64,000 bases of DNA from Verrucomicrobiota bacterium (GCA_016721945.1 JADKHC010000042.1:1-64000); one strand, 5' to 3'; shown: positions 46,614 to 55,892, numbered from the stretch's first letter. The notes: a model not told the origin generated them from the letters alone. Made by a program: numbers and translations.

Positions 46614-46689
46614 GAATTTTACGGAAGAAAACGAAGAGATTGATAAAGCACCTAGAAGCCTTCGTTTCCTTTGTTATCTTCTGTTCAAA
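46614..46689 (-). repeat. Palindromic repeat, copy 2 (inverted)
   Basis: On the minus strand this reads TTTGAACAGAAGATAACAAA at its start and matches most of 22744-22828, including the GAACGAAGG-like centre and TTCTTCxGTAAAATTC end. It occupies the gap between the convergent permease and exoprotein genes. The rest of 46481-46761 shows no gene. Confidence 0.55.
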
Positions 46690-46761
46690 ATGGGTAAAAG
46701 TTCCGGGCTGTTGGTCCCTCTAAAAGGTTAATGCCGTAGCTGTGTCACCCGGCAATCGGAC

Positions 46762-48582
46762 TTAATTCCTGCGTCCACCCATCGCTCGGCCTAGCGTCAG
46801 AAATATAAGCGCGGCCAAAGCCAAGCTGCTAAAAGCGCCACCGCCTCCGCCGCTAGATGTGGTACCACTCGAACTACTCGACGAAGAGCTCGAACTGCTG
46901 GACGAAGAACTGGATGAACTAGAGCTACTTGACGAAGACGAACTAGAGCTGCTCGATGAAGAGCTAGAGGAGGAACTGCTGCTCGATGAACTTGAAGAAG
47001 AGCTGGAGGAACTCGAGCCCGATGAGCTCCCGCTACTGGCTGAATACTCAAACGCACCAATATCAACCGCCAATCCCTGCACGCGTTGGTCTCCGTTTAA
47101 GTCTACGGCTGCACTGTTCGCAGCAGAAGCTCCCGCGTCGATCGCCGGCGAACCTGTCTGCAAACGAAAATCGTGCTGTGCGACATCGACGAACTTCGGA
47201 TCTACAAACGGTGTCAGCCCTTCATTGCCGCCCGCAGTCTTATACCATAGATTATTTGTGTATGTGTTATTGGTTCCTGAACGATTGGCATACATCGTCG
47301 CGCTGGCCGGACCGTAAACAATATTGTTCGCAACGACATTATTGGAGGCATTGCATTGCGTCGCGAGATTGGCTCCGCTGGCACCATTGTTAACCAGCGT
47401 ATTATTGACGAATATACTATCAATCGTTCCGCCCATATCGACATCATAGCCGCCAAACGCCAAACCATAACCGAGGCAGTCACGCACGACGTTATTACGG
47501 ACCACCACCTGACTCGCCACCTTGCCTGCATGCTCGCTCGCCACCTCAATACCAATGTCACACGTGGTCACGACATTACGTTCGATCAAAATTGATCGCC
47601 CGCCATCGACATAGATTCCGTCCGCACCCCAACCGCCGTATGCCGGGTTCTGCAGACCGGAGATATTCTCCACACGATTCCCCCTAACCGTACCGTTGCG
47701 AGCGGCGTTCACGGAATCAGGCAGGTTCAACTCATACCCGATGCAAACAATCCCGATGTTGTCATTGTCGTGCACACGGTTGTTCTCGATCAAAAACCCG
47801 TCGATATTACCGTTCAACGTCAGCGCCTCACTTGTCCCAAGCTTACAGTTATAGATCTCGTTTCCAGTAATCGTAACCGAATTAAAAGAGGCTGCCGCAT
47901 CAGTACCGTACAAGGCGATGCCATGCGCATCACCATTTGGTGCGCCAGCCTGTTCCTTGACCGTGATCGCGTAGACCTTGTTGTCGGCGACCAAAATGCC
48001 CGAACCGTGCCCTTCCAGTAAAATCCCTGCAGGTACATAAGTGGCCGTATTCGTTGTGAGCGAGATGTCGTGGATCGTGTTGCCTACGATTTCGACCCCA
48101 TCAAGTACTCCCGATCCGTGGATACCCTGAGGATCCTGCCCACCCGAGGCCACATGGGAATTTGTCAGGTGCAACCCCTCGATGCGAATATAGCTTCGGC
48201 TTTCCAGATTGATCAGCCACCCGTTCTTACCAGAACCATCGACAATCACCCGTGAAGCGTCAAGCGGACGGATAACGATCGGTTTGCCAGGACCTCCTGA
48301 TTTACCGATAGCTATTGTCTCGTTGTAGGTGCCACCCGTCACGTGAATCGTGTCACCCGCCTGAAGTACAGCCGCATTGCAAGCGTAGTTGATCGTCTTC
48401 CATGGAGCCTCTTTCGTGCCGCCAGACCCCGCATCTACACCGCTCGCACCAGAGACATACCTGTCTGCCGCCTGCACGCCAGGGCACAAAGCCACCGCAA
48501 TAAGCCACCAGCCGACTTGCCTAAAACAAGAGCTGATGCACCGGCTGCGTTCCGTGATAGCGTTCTCGCTTTTCAGCAGCAT
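46762..48582 (-). CDS. Beta-helix exoprotein, choice-of-anchor Q-like, GlyGly-type tail
   Basis: 606 residues from ATG 48582, preceded by GGAG about 14 bases upstream; the frame stays open to 48666. Signal peptide 'GWWLIAVALCPGVQA' is cut before ADRYV. Then comes a DUF1565-like entry ('GTKEAPWKTINYACNAAVLQ') and a right-handed parallel beta-helix with many 'xxNxVxxN' turns (~60-480). The domain closes with 'FRLQTGSPAIDAGAS' and 'QGLAVDIGAFEY', the signature of choice-of-anchor Q domains, which precede different sorting signals in different species. Here the anchor is a long poly-Ser tract, TTSSGGGGG, a hydrophobic helix and GGRRN. It is apart from the main cluster but has the same tail. It may bind or cleave polysaccharide. 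Confidence 0.88.
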   Translation of the reverse strand: MLLKSENAITERSRCISSCFRQVGWWLIAVALCPGVQAADRYVSGASGVDAGSGGTKEAPWKTINYACNAAVLQAGDTIHVTGGTYNETIAIGKSGGPGKPIVIRPLDASRVIVDGSGKNGWLINLESRSYIRIEGLHLTNSHVASGGQDPQGIHGSGVLDGVEIVGNTIHDISLTTNTATYVPAGILLEGHGSGILVADNKVYAITVKEQAGAPNGDAHGIALYGTDAAASFNSVTITGNEIYNCKLGTSEALTLNGNIDGFLIENNRVHDNDNIGIVCIGYELNLPDSVNAARNGTVRGNRVENISGLQNPAYGGWGADGIYVDGGRSILIERNVVTTCDIGIEVASEHAGKVASQVVVRNNVVRDCLGYGLAFGGYDVDMGGTIDSIFVNNTLVNNGASGANLATQCNASNNVVANNIVYGPASATMYANRSGTNNTYTNNLWYKTAGGNEGLTPFVDPKFVDVAQHDFRLQTGSPAIDAGASAANSAAVDLNGDQRVQGLAVDIGAFEYSASSGSSSGSSSSSSSSSSSSSSSSSSSSSSSSSSSSSSSSSSSSSSSSSSSSSSSSSSGTTSSGGGGGAFSSLALAALIFLTLGRAMGGRRN

Positions 48583-48772
48583 GTAACTCGCGTTTCTCCG
48601 CTTCCCGATACAGATAGTCATGAGGACGCCAACGAACTTGCATAAAGGTGACGAAGCAATAACCAATCCGTAACAACAAAGTAAATCGACAAGCCTGTAA
48701 GCGAACGACTACCGCATACCCGAAAAGCCGAGCGAACAAGCTTACCTACCTCGTAACGCGCAAACCCGCACG

Positions 48773-50560
48773 TTACGGCAAACCCGGATACTTAGGTTCG
48801 AGCGCACGCAGCCGGGCAAAGATTTTAGCAGCAGCCTCGCTTTGACCGAGTTTCTTTTGCGCTGACGCCAATGCAAAAAGGCTGTCTGCGTCGTCAGGGA
48901 TAATCCCGGTCGCACGCAAAAGCAGCGGCAATGCGCGTTCCGGTAAGCCCAGCGCGACCAAGGCCATGCCTGCATTGCGCTTGAGCATCCAGTCATCGGG
49001 GCTTTGCGCGAGTGCCTGCTCATAGAGCGCCAACAGCCCTTCCCGCGTTTCCGGCTGGGCGAGTAAACGCATCGCCACCTCCAAACGCTGGGCGTAAATT
49101 TTCTGCCGGGAATCGTTGTCCGATTGCGCGGTAAACGGTGCTTTGGCAAAACGCGCCTGCAGTTCCTTAATGATCATCGCTTGCTCATAAGTGCTGTAGG
49201 CGAGTCGGCGGCGCGCCTCAGCCAATGGCATGATCTCTGTTTCAGGCTTAGCCGTCTTAATTTTACCGGTTTTAATTAGATCAGCCGAAACCTGAGTGAA
49301 AAGTTCGCGCGCCATCAGATACGTCCCCTGGAAATTCAGATGCACATGCTCATAGAGAAACTCATCGCCGACGACACCACTCGGACTGTGCTTTTCTGCC
49401 GCAGCAGCGAGATCCACGACGCTAACGCCGGGCTCCGTCACAAGCCCTCGAATCGTCTGGTTCAACCGTGAGTCCGTACGAAAGCGCAATACATCCAGAT
49501 CGAGCGCTTGTTGAAAGCATTCCCTGGCTTCATTGGTTCGGTTTTGGCGCAGACACAGGCGCCCTAACCAAAAATAGAGCTCTGCAAAATGATCGTCGCT
49601 GGCGAGTGCGGCGCGGAATTTAGCCTCGCCAGTGACATCATCGCCGACGTCAACCGCACGTCGGCCCTCATCGAATAAAGCCTGCCACTTCGCCTGGTCT
49701 TCCGCCGTGAAGCCGACGCGATGGCGCGATTGAAACGGCGCGAAGTCCTTCTGGTTCGTCAACACTGTGCAGAGAAAAACCCGCGCACCCGCGTTGCGGC
49801 CATAACCAGCAACAGTCAGCAAGTTGTCTCGGAACAAAGCCTGCGTCGTCGCCAACCGGGGATCATCGCGGTCTATTTCGTTCTTTAAAAACATCTGCAT
49901 GCCGCCCCAATCGCCTAGTTCCGCTTTCTCCGGCTTCATCCGCCGAACCAATGTCGCCAGCAGTTGTCCCGTACGCGTGGACTTGACTATTTTCCCGGCG
50001 GAGATGGCCGCACTGGAACCAAGAAAAGGACTAAAAACCGTACCCGGCCCGTAGGGCCCAATCACTTCGTTGTTCCCCTCATAGACGATGAAGAGGTCCG
50101 GCTGAAGCGCCGCACAATCACTAGCCAGCGAACGGACAACGTGGGAATTGATCGCCGTGATGCCGGCATTGACGACTTCGAAGTGGATTTCTGGATACGC
50201 GATCCGCAGGATTAGTTCAAGTTGACGCGCCAGAGAGAACGCCGGCTCCGGATCGCCCATCGCGGCCGAGCTACCCAAAACAAAAATGCGGTATGCGTTA
50301 GCGGCTTTTAGATCTGGCAACCGGATCGATTGCGGACGGCGGATGAGCTGTGGCGGAAAGTAGGGTGCCGTAACTTCACGATTTTCTCGCCACCAAAGCC
50401 GCCCTTGCGCATCACGTTCTTCACGGAAGAAAGCCGTGCTATGTCCAAAACCGGAAAGCCTCAGTCCTCCCTCCAGAAACCCGAAACCAACAACACCGAC
50501 AACAACCGCGACGGTCAATCCCAGCGCTAGTTTTTTCCAAAGAGAAAGCGAAGCCAGCAT
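48773..50560 (-). CDS. Membrane-anchored SGNH hydrolase with C-terminal TPRs
   Basis: 595 residues. One N-terminal membrane segment (~10-30). The SGNH/GDSL-like domain has 'IFVLGSSAAMGDPEPAF' (candidate nucleophile in the GSS at ~96-98), 'EVVNAGITAINSH' (Gly block), 'LFIVYEGNNEVIG' (Asn block) and 'LYEHVHLNFQGTY' (catalytic His block, ~394). TPR motifs lie at ~310-345 and ~490-590. Proteins of this layout are found next to NodU/CmcH-type carbamoyltransferases and may add or remove acyl or carbamoyl groups on an exported molecule; that is inference from family and context. It is the last gene of a tight four-gene minus-strand module. The gap to the upstream DUF5989 gene is only 6 bases. Confidence 0.85.
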   Translation of the reverse strand: MLASLSLWKKLALGLTVAVVVGVVGFGFLEGGLRLSGFGHSTAFFREERDAQGRLWWRENREVTAPYFPPQLIRRPQSIRLPDLKAANAYRIFVLGSSAAMGDPEPAFSLARQLELILRIAYPEIHFEVVNAGITAINSHVVRSLASDCAALQPDLFIVYEGNNEVIGPYGPGTVFSPFLGSSAAISAGKIVKSTRTGQLLATLVRRMKPEKAELGDWGGMQMFLKNEIDRDDPRLATTQALFRDNLLTVAGYGRNAGARVFLCTVLTNQKDFAPFQSRHRVGFTAEDQAKWQALFDEGRRAVDVGDDVTGEAKFRAALASDDHFAELYFWLGRLCLRQNRTNEARECFQQALDLDVLRFRTDSRLNQTIRGLVTEPGVSVVDLAAAAEKHSPSGVVGDEFLYEHVHLNFQGTYLMARELFTQVSADLIKTGKIKTAKPETEIMPLAEARRRLAYSTYEQAMIIKELQARFAKAPFTAQSDNDSRQKIYAQRLEVAMRLLAQPETREGLLALYEQALAQSPDDWMLKRNAGMALVALGLPERALPLLLRATGIIPDDADSLFALASAQKKLGQSEAAAKIFARLRALEPKYPGLP

Positions 50561-50566
50561 GTGAGT

Positions 50567-50731
50567 TTAAAAGAGAGAGTAGATGAACGGCGAGATCGTG
50601 GATACGCCGACGATAAGCACCGAAACCAGGAGCAAGAGCAGCACGAGAGGAATGATCCACCAGGCTTTATGCGTACGGGCAAAGTCCAAAAGCTCGCTTA
50701 GGAGTCGGAAAAGGTTTTGGAGGCGTCTCAT
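50567..50731 (-). CDS. DUF5989/SxtK-like membrane micro-protein
   Basis: 54 residues from ATG 50731, overlapping the 3' end of the carbamoyltransferase gene. The sequence has a charged amphipathic start ('MRRLQNLFRLLSELLDFAR'), then 'HKAWWIIPLVLLLLL', one membrane helix, and ends in 'ISPFIYSLF'. This fits the small DUF5989 family, which includes SxtK of saxitoxin gene clusters and typically sits next to carbamoyltransferases. It probably anchors or organises the enzymes at the inner membrane; no function is established. It is short enough to be missed by default gene calling. Confidence 0.8.
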   Translation of the reverse strand: MRRLQNLFRLLSELLDFARTHKAWWIIPLVLLLLLVSVLIVGVSTISPFIYSLF

Positions 50732-50732
50732 T

Positions 50733-52547
50733 TTAATCGGGGGCAAAGGTGCGCGGTTTTCGGCTTTGAAAAAAGCCGGCGGGAATCGTGCTTTTGTCGA
50801 TAACGAAATTGCCGAGCACCAGAATGTCGATGCCTGTGTCGAGAAAACACGCCAGAGCCTCGCGCGGGTGGCAGACCGGCGGCTCGCCACGGACATTGAA
50901 GGAGGTATTGATCAGAACCGGGCAGCCCGTCTCGCGTTCAAACGCTTTCAAGAGCGCGTGCAGCCGTGGGTTCTCGCGATGATCAACCGTTTGTACGCGT
51001 GCCGAATAATCGAGATGCGTCACGGCCGGAATATCAGAACGGAGCTCATGCACGCGCGCCGACAACTCACGCGCGGTCGCACCCGATTTTTTGCGATGAC
51101 TCACCTGCACCGGTGCGGTGAACAGCATGTAAGGCGACGCCGAGTGCAGATCGAAAAAGTCGCTCGCGCGCTCGGCCAACACCACCGGCGCAAAAGGGCG
51201 AAACGACTCGCGAAACTTAATCTTCAAGTTGAGCTGGCTCTGCATCGCCGACGACCGCGCATCGGCCAGAATCGAGCGAGCTCCCAGCGCACGCGGTCCA
51301 AACTCCGCGCGTCCTTGGAAATAGCCTATCACTTTACCATCGGTAATCTGATGTGCAACAAATGCGTTCAGCTCGTCGTCAGTCATTCGGCGCGCCGTGA
51401 GGTTTTCATGCTTAACCGCCGCCAGAATTTCCTCATCGCCATACTCCGGCCCCAGAACCGCACCGCGCATGGCATCCTCAGTCGGAGCAGGCCGGGCGGC
51501 GCCATAGTGGAGATGATGCAGTGCCAGAGCGGCGCCGAGTGCACCACCCGCATCGCCCGCAGCCGGTTGCACCCAGATCCGGCGAAACGGCCCTTCGCGC
51601 AGAAGTCGACCGTTAGCCACGCAGTTCAGTGCGACACCACCAGCAAGGCACAAATCTTCTTCGCCCGTTGCAGCGTGAAGCGTCCGCGCGAGTCGCAACA
51701 CGATCTCCTCCGTGACTTCCTGAATCGAACGGGCGAGATCACAATACACCTGCGTGAGTGCAGCCTCCGGCAAACGTCGAGGAACCCCGAACAGGGCGGA
51801 AAAGCGGTTGTTTGTCATCGTCTGCCCCTGGAGATAGCCAAAGTATTCCAGGTTCAATCGAAACGAACCATCGTCGCGTAAGTCGATTAACTTCTGGCGA
51901 ATGGTTTCGGCGAAACGGGGTTCACCATAAGGCGCGAGGCCCATGAGTTTATATTCGCCCGAATTTACGCGAAAGCCGCAGTGAAACGTGAAAGCGGAAT
52001 AGAGCAGTCCAAGCGAATGAGGAAAACGCAGCTCATGCAGAAGTTCGAACCGGTTCCCCTGCCCGCGCCCCAACGCCGTAGTCGTCCACTCCCCGACGCC
52101 ATCGAGTGTGAGGATGGCCGCGCGCTCAAACGGCGACGCAAAAAACGCACTCGCAGCGTGAGCCTGGTGATGCCCTGAGAAATAGACCGGAACGCGCCCA
52201 CAACCGAGTTTCTCCATCTCTTCCTCGATCACCGAGGGCAACCAAAGCTTTTGATGGAGCCAGTCAGGCATCGCGGCGGCAAACGCCTTAAAACCCAGCG
52301 GAGCGATCGCAAGCGCGGTGCTCAGGATGCGTTCAAATTTAAGCAGCGGCTTCTCGTAGTAGACCACCGCGTCGAGCGGACCGCCCGCCTGTTTCAAGCA
52401 CCAGGCAGCCGCATTTTTCGGGAAGCTCGCATCATGCTTTTTTCGACTGAAGCGCTCCTCCTGCGCAGCCGCCACGATCTTCCCCTCCTCCAGCAAAACG
52501 GCTGCGGAGTCATGATAATAAGCGCTTAGACCGAGAATACGCATCAT
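50733..52547 (-). CDS. NodU/CmcH/SxtI-type carbamoyltransferase
   Basis: 604 residues, full length for the family, which transfers the carbamoyl group of carbamoyl phosphate via a carbamoyl-adenylate onto hydroxyl groups (Nod factors, cephamycin, tobramycin, saxitoxin). The N-terminal half has 'ILGLSAYYHDSAAVLLEEGK', the metal-binding 'YFSGHHQAHAASAFFASPF', 'AAILTLDGVGEWTTTAL' and 'EDLCLAGGVALNCVANG'. The C-terminal domain has 'IGYFQGRAEFGPRALGARSI', 'KFRESFRPFAPVVL' and 'CPVLINTSFNVRGEPPV'. All expected motif blocks are present. It lies between an SxtJ-like and a DUF5989/SxtK-like gene, so the module is sxtJ-I-K-like plus an SGNH protein. The acceptor molecule is unknown; no nodulation or toxin genes are nearby. 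Confidence 0.93.
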   Translation of the reverse strand: MMRILGLSAYYHDSAAVLLEEGKIVAAAQEERFSRKKHDASFPKNAAAWCLKQAGGPLDAVVYYEKPLLKFERILSTALAIAPLGFKAFAAAMPDWLHQKLWLPSVIEEEMEKLGCGRVPVYFSGHHQAHAASAFFASPFERAAILTLDGVGEWTTTALGRGQGNRFELLHELRFPHSLGLLYSAFTFHCGFRVNSGEYKLMGLAPYGEPRFAETIRQKLIDLRDDGSFRLNLEYFGYLQGQTMTNNRFSALFGVPRRLPEAALTQVYCDLARSIQEVTEEIVLRLARTLHAATGEEDLCLAGGVALNCVANGRLLREGPFRRIWVQPAAGDAGGALGAALALHHLHYGAARPAPTEDAMRGAVLGPEYGDEEILAAVKHENLTARRMTDDELNAFVAHQITDGKVIGYFQGRAEFGPRALGARSILADARSSAMQSQLNLKIKFRESFRPFAPVVLAERASDFFDLHSASPYMLFTAPVQVSHRKKSGATARELSARVHELRSDIPAVTHLDYSARVQTVDHRENPRLHALLKAFERETGCPVLINTSFNVRGEPPVCHPREALACFLDTGIDILVLGNFVIDKSTIPAGFFQSRKPRTFAPD

Positions 52548-52550
52548 CGA

Positions 52551-52985
52551 TCAAAACTGACGATCAAATCGCCCCGAAGTCGGCGGCGGCATGGACCGCA
52601 AAAAAGTCGTCGCGTCATCCGCATCGGCCCGTAGGAGCCTGCTTGCAGGCGATTTGCCCGCATCGCTAGCAGATTGCCGCTTGGAACTCAACGGATCGCG
52701 ACCGACCAGCGTGCCGATCAACCGCAATGGGGTAAACACCAAGAAATAGACGAGCCCCAGCATCGCCCAACTGAAACCGCTAACCAGCCCACGGGTAAGA
52801 AAATCGAATCCCCGTTGCACGGGCCTATACCGGGATGGCGCCGCCCAGGCTAACAACGCAAGTGACGCAAATAAACCCGCCAAAGCAGCCGACAAAACTC
52901 CACCGAACCGCCACCAAAGAACCAAACTGGCGACACAGGCAACCGAGGCCTGCAGACGCATTCGGCTCGTGGAAATCATAGTCAT
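52551..52985 (-). CDS. SxtJ-like membrane protein
   Basis: 144 residues from ATG 52985; the open frame reaches a TTG at 53009, and ATGs at 52979 and 52961 are other options. Two to three hydrophobic segments ('ACVASLVLWWRFGGVLSAAL', 'AGLFASLALLAWAAP', 'MLGLVYFLVFTPLRLIGTLV') and a hydrophilic C-terminus match the SxtJ family, which accompanies NodU-type carbamoyltransferases. The stop is 3 bases from the carbamoyltransferase start. The terminator at 53012-53040 lies just upstream, so the module must have its own promoter close to or inside this region. Confidence 0.75.
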   Translation of the reverse strand: MTMISTSRMRLQASVACVASLVLWWRFGGVLSAALAGLFASLALLAWAAPSRYRPVQRGFDFLTRGLVSGFSWAMLGLVYFLVFTPLRLIGTLVGRDPLSSKRQSASDAGKSPASRLLRADADDATTFLRSMPPPTSGRFDRQF

Positions 52986-53011
52986 ACGGGGAGTGTTTCT
53001 ATAAAACAAAA

Positions 53012-53040
53012 AAGAGGGCGAGATATTATCTCGCCCTCTT
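53012..53040 (-). terminator. Rho-independent terminator after the TonB-dependent receptor gene
   Basis: A 12-bp perfect stem (AAGAGGGCGAGA / TCTCGCCCTCTT) with a 5-base loop, followed on the minus strand by a T-rich run (TTTTTTGTTTT). It lies 26 bases past the receptor stop codon. Confidence 0.88.
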
Positions 53041-53066
53041 GAGTAGAAACTAAGTCTTAAGCTCGA

Positions 53067-55562
53067 TTAGAAATCCAAGCCGTAGGAGATCGAGAACTGA
53101 ACGTAGGTCGGGATCTCGTAGCGCTCGGTAGCAATCGTCGCATTATTGCCGGTGCTAACCCAGCCAAAGTATTCGGCCTGCTTGGTCAGATTCTTGATAT
53201 TGAGCTGAACGCGTTGGTTCACACCGAAAGCCTTGAACTTGTAACCCGAGAAAACCTCGAGGTTAAAGGTGGCCGGAGTGAAACGCTCAACTGTCGCACC
53301 TGTGCTGCTGGTCACATAACCAGCAGAGGACTCGCCAGCACGCTGGAAGCCAGCGCCGACGAACAGACCCTTGGCAACGCCATCATCAAAGGTGTACTTC
53401 ACGAGGCCAGCGACCTGGTCCTTGATATGGCCACCGTTGGTCTGGCCCTTGGTGGTGCCAGCGACGGATTCTTCGATGTTGTGAGCATAGCTGAGAACGA
53501 TCTGGAGGGTCTTGAGGGGCTGAAATACTACGTCAGCCTCGTAGCCCTTTGATTCCAACTCAGCAGGAACGATGTTACCCAAGTTACCAGTCACACCGTC
53601 GGCAGAGGACCTGACGAGGCTGCGATCATGGGACCAGTTGAGGCTGTCGATCGTGACCCAACCGTCGAGGGCACGGTACTGGTCCCAACGAGCCTTGTTG
53701 GCGTTTTCAGCATTGATGTCGCGAACGCCGCCACCGGTCTTCTTGATATTGTAAGCGCTAACGGTGCCGGAGATCTTGCCGTTAAGGATTTCAACCTTCA
53801 CGCCGACTTCGTTGCTCTTACCCACTTCAGAAGGCATCTGAACCGTGAGTTCATCGTTCTTATCCGTGGTCGGGAAGAGCGAGGTGGAATGCACGGCGAA
53901 AACCGAAATTTCCTTCGTGATATCGAACATGAGGCCAACCATCGGCGAGTTCTTGGAAACGTCGACCTTAGCAGTGTAGTTATCGTTGCTAGAAACGTTA
54001 GGCCAGATGCGGTTTTCGATCTGAGTGTGATTGATCGCCAAGTTCAATTTCAGGCGATTGTCGATCGCGGCGGCCTGCCAAGCAGCGAAGTAGTAGCTGT
54101 TGCGGTTATGCTCACGATTACCAGCAGGAGACTGGAGCGTGTAACCAGCACCAGTCGCGTTATTAACCGGCTCGGGTGCGGGATTCACGTTAATGCCCGC
54201 TGCGACCGGAAGGTCCCAATTGGTGACATTATCGAGAATCTTGTGCGAGGTGAAGCGCTCATCCCAGAGAGCCCAACCTGCCGTGACCGTGTTCTTGATC
54301 GGGCCAGTCTCGAGCTTGTAAACGCCCGTGACACCGTAGGAGTGATCAAGATCTGTCCAGTCGCGCCAGTGGTAGTACTTGCGGATGACTTCCTGGCCAG
54401 AGGCATTGTTCATCCAGCCCGAAGCGACGCCAACATCCCAACCTGCACCGTTTTGGCTGTTGCCACCATCATCCCAACCCTGGGAGTCCGGCTGACGACG
54501 TTGATTATTCTGGGCGTAAGCAGTGATGTTGAGGTTTTCACCAATCGACTGATTGATCGAGAGGCGGTACATGCTGTTTTCGAGCGCACGGGTATTACCA
54601 CCGTCAGCCCAATTCCAAGTCCAAGGAATTTCAGGACGGAGGACCTGGAGAGGAACCTGCGCGCCAATACCTGTGACCCGGCTAGCATATTTTGCATCAA
54701 TGGTGCCTGCAACCGGATTGTTGTTTGTACCAAGGGAGTAGTAGCCCAAACCATTGGGGCGCTGTCTCCACTGGTTTTCAACCAACAGGTTGATCTGGGT
54801 AGTCTCAGTAGGATCAATCTGGAAGTTGATCTGATTGAAACGGGTTTTGCCCTTGGAGTGCTCGCGCTTGTCTTGAGTCAGCGCAGCAGCGGCGGCATAA
54901 CGAACGCCCGCCTTGGCATTACCAACCTTGCCAACGAAGTTTGCGTCAATCGTACCACGCTTGGTGCCCTGATCCGATAGAGTAGCAACAAGGCTCACGA
55001 AGTTCTTGGACATATCGACACGCTTCGTGATGGTATTCATGATACCACCAGCGTAGGACAGACCGTAGAGAGCTGCGGCTGGGCCTTTCACGATTTCGAC
55101 ACGGGCGATACCAATGGAATCAACCGGATCGTATTCACGAACGCCATCGCGCATGCCCCAGTTCTGGACGAATCCACGGAACAAGAAGGCACCATAGGCC
55201 TGCTGAATGACGGCATCAGACTGCGCGTCAGCATTACCGTTGACCAACGCAGCGTTGTAACGCTCGAGCTGGGTCTGGTCGGAAATGATCAAGTCATTCG
55301 CCAAGTCCTTGGTGAACACCTGGATGTTGAGTGCGATGTCCTTGATCGGGGTGTTGGTGCGTGAACCGGCGATCGAGTTTGAGGCTCTGTATCCGGTGTC
55401 CTTTTCTGTCGAAACCTCGAAAGGAGACATCTTAACGATATCCTCTTCAGGTTGTTCTGTAGCTGCGGTCTGAGCCATAAGGCCCGTCGCGAGCATAGAA
55501 GTCAGCAGGAAGACGGCCTTCTTGCTGTTTCTTCTCATCATTACCATGGGTGTATTTTGCAT
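53067..55562 (-). CDS. TonB-dependent outer-membrane receptor
   Basis: 831 residues with a signal peptide (AVFLLTSMLATGLMAQ). The plug domain begins 'MSPFEVSTEKDTGYRASNSI' and continues 'NTPIKDIALNIQVFTKDLAN', the entry typical of Opitutaceae receptors; 'IARVEIVKGPAAALYGLSYA' is the conserved plug strand. The beta-barrel fills the rest and ends in the aromatic 'YVQFSISYGLDF', as expected for outer-membrane insertion. Energised by TonB-ExbBD, it imports a large ligand. Two operator-like palindromes upstream (55762, 55893) are the same as those before the LacI and beta-glucosidase genes. A glycoside or oligosaccharide ligand is therefore a reasonable inference; a siderophore cannot be excluded by the sequence alone. 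Confidence 0.93.
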   Translation of the reverse strand: MQNTPMVMMRRNSKKAVFLLTSMLATGLMAQTAATEQPEEDIVKMSPFEVSTEKDTGYRASNSIAGSRTNTPIKDIALNIQVFTKDLANDLIISDQTQLERYNAALVNGNADAQSDAVIQQAYGAFLFRGFVQNWGMRDGVREYDPVDSIGIARVEIVKGPAAALYGLSYAGGIMNTITKRVDMSKNFVSLVATLSDQGTKRGTIDANFVGKVGNAKAGVRYAAAAALTQDKREHSKGKTRFNQINFQIDPTETTQINLLVENQWRQRPNGLGYYSLGTNNNPVAGTIDAKYASRVTGIGAQVPLQVLRPEIPWTWNWADGGNTRALENSMYRLSINQSIGENLNITAYAQNNQRRQPDSQGWDDGGNSQNGAGWDVGVASGWMNNASGQEVIRKYYHWRDWTDLDHSYGVTGVYKLETGPIKNTVTAGWALWDERFTSHKILDNVTNWDLPVAAGINVNPAPEPVNNATGAGYTLQSPAGNREHNRNSYYFAAWQAAAIDNRLKLNLAINHTQIENRIWPNVSSNDNYTAKVDVSKNSPMVGLMFDITKEISVFAVHSTSLFPTTDKNDELTVQMPSEVGKSNEVGVKVEILNGKISGTVSAYNIKKTGGGVRDINAENANKARWDQYRALDGWVTIDSLNWSHDRSLVRSSADGVTGNLGNIVPAELESKGYEADVVFQPLKTLQIVLSYAHNIEESVAGTTKGQTNGGHIKDQVAGLVKYTFDDGVAKGLFVGAGFQRAGESSAGYVTSSTGATVERFTPATFNLEVFSGYKFKAFGVNQRVQLNIKNLTKQAEYFGWVSTGNNATIATERYEIPTYVQFSISYGLDF

Positions 55563-55761
55563 ACGGTTTTATTAGCAGGGTTAAGGAAATGCCCGGACGC
55601 ACCAACGTACAGCGGGTGCTATAAAGGCATTAGAGAACCAAGCCTTGTACTGGGGTTGTGTTTGGAACTTGTATCAAGTTAATAATTACAAGCTGGAGAA
55701 TGCTATTTCTCCAACAGGCACGGATTTGAGATCTCGCCTTCAAACGCGCAACGAACACAAC

Positions 55762-55777
55762 ACTCTGTCGTTAGAGT
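55762..55777. promoter_or_regulatory. Palindromic operator 3, upstream of the TonB-dependent receptor
   Basis: ACTCTGTCGTTAGAGT keeps the ACTCT and AGAGT half-sites with a central CG. It is 200 bases upstream of the receptor start and 131 bases (start to start) from operator 4. Confidence 0.6.
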
Positions 55778-55892
55778 AGATTACCCGCATGAGCCAATTT
55801 TTCGTTAAATCTGTCAATCCTACGACCGATTCGGCAATCGCCAGCCAAAGAGCAGATCATGGTTAAAACGGCAGAAAAATAGCCCGTGAACC

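Noticed and set aside
50733..52547. Saxitoxin or Nod-factor biosynthesis locus
   Set aside because: Only the carbamoyltransferase and its small partners are present; none of the defining sxtA- or nodABC-type genes are in the window.
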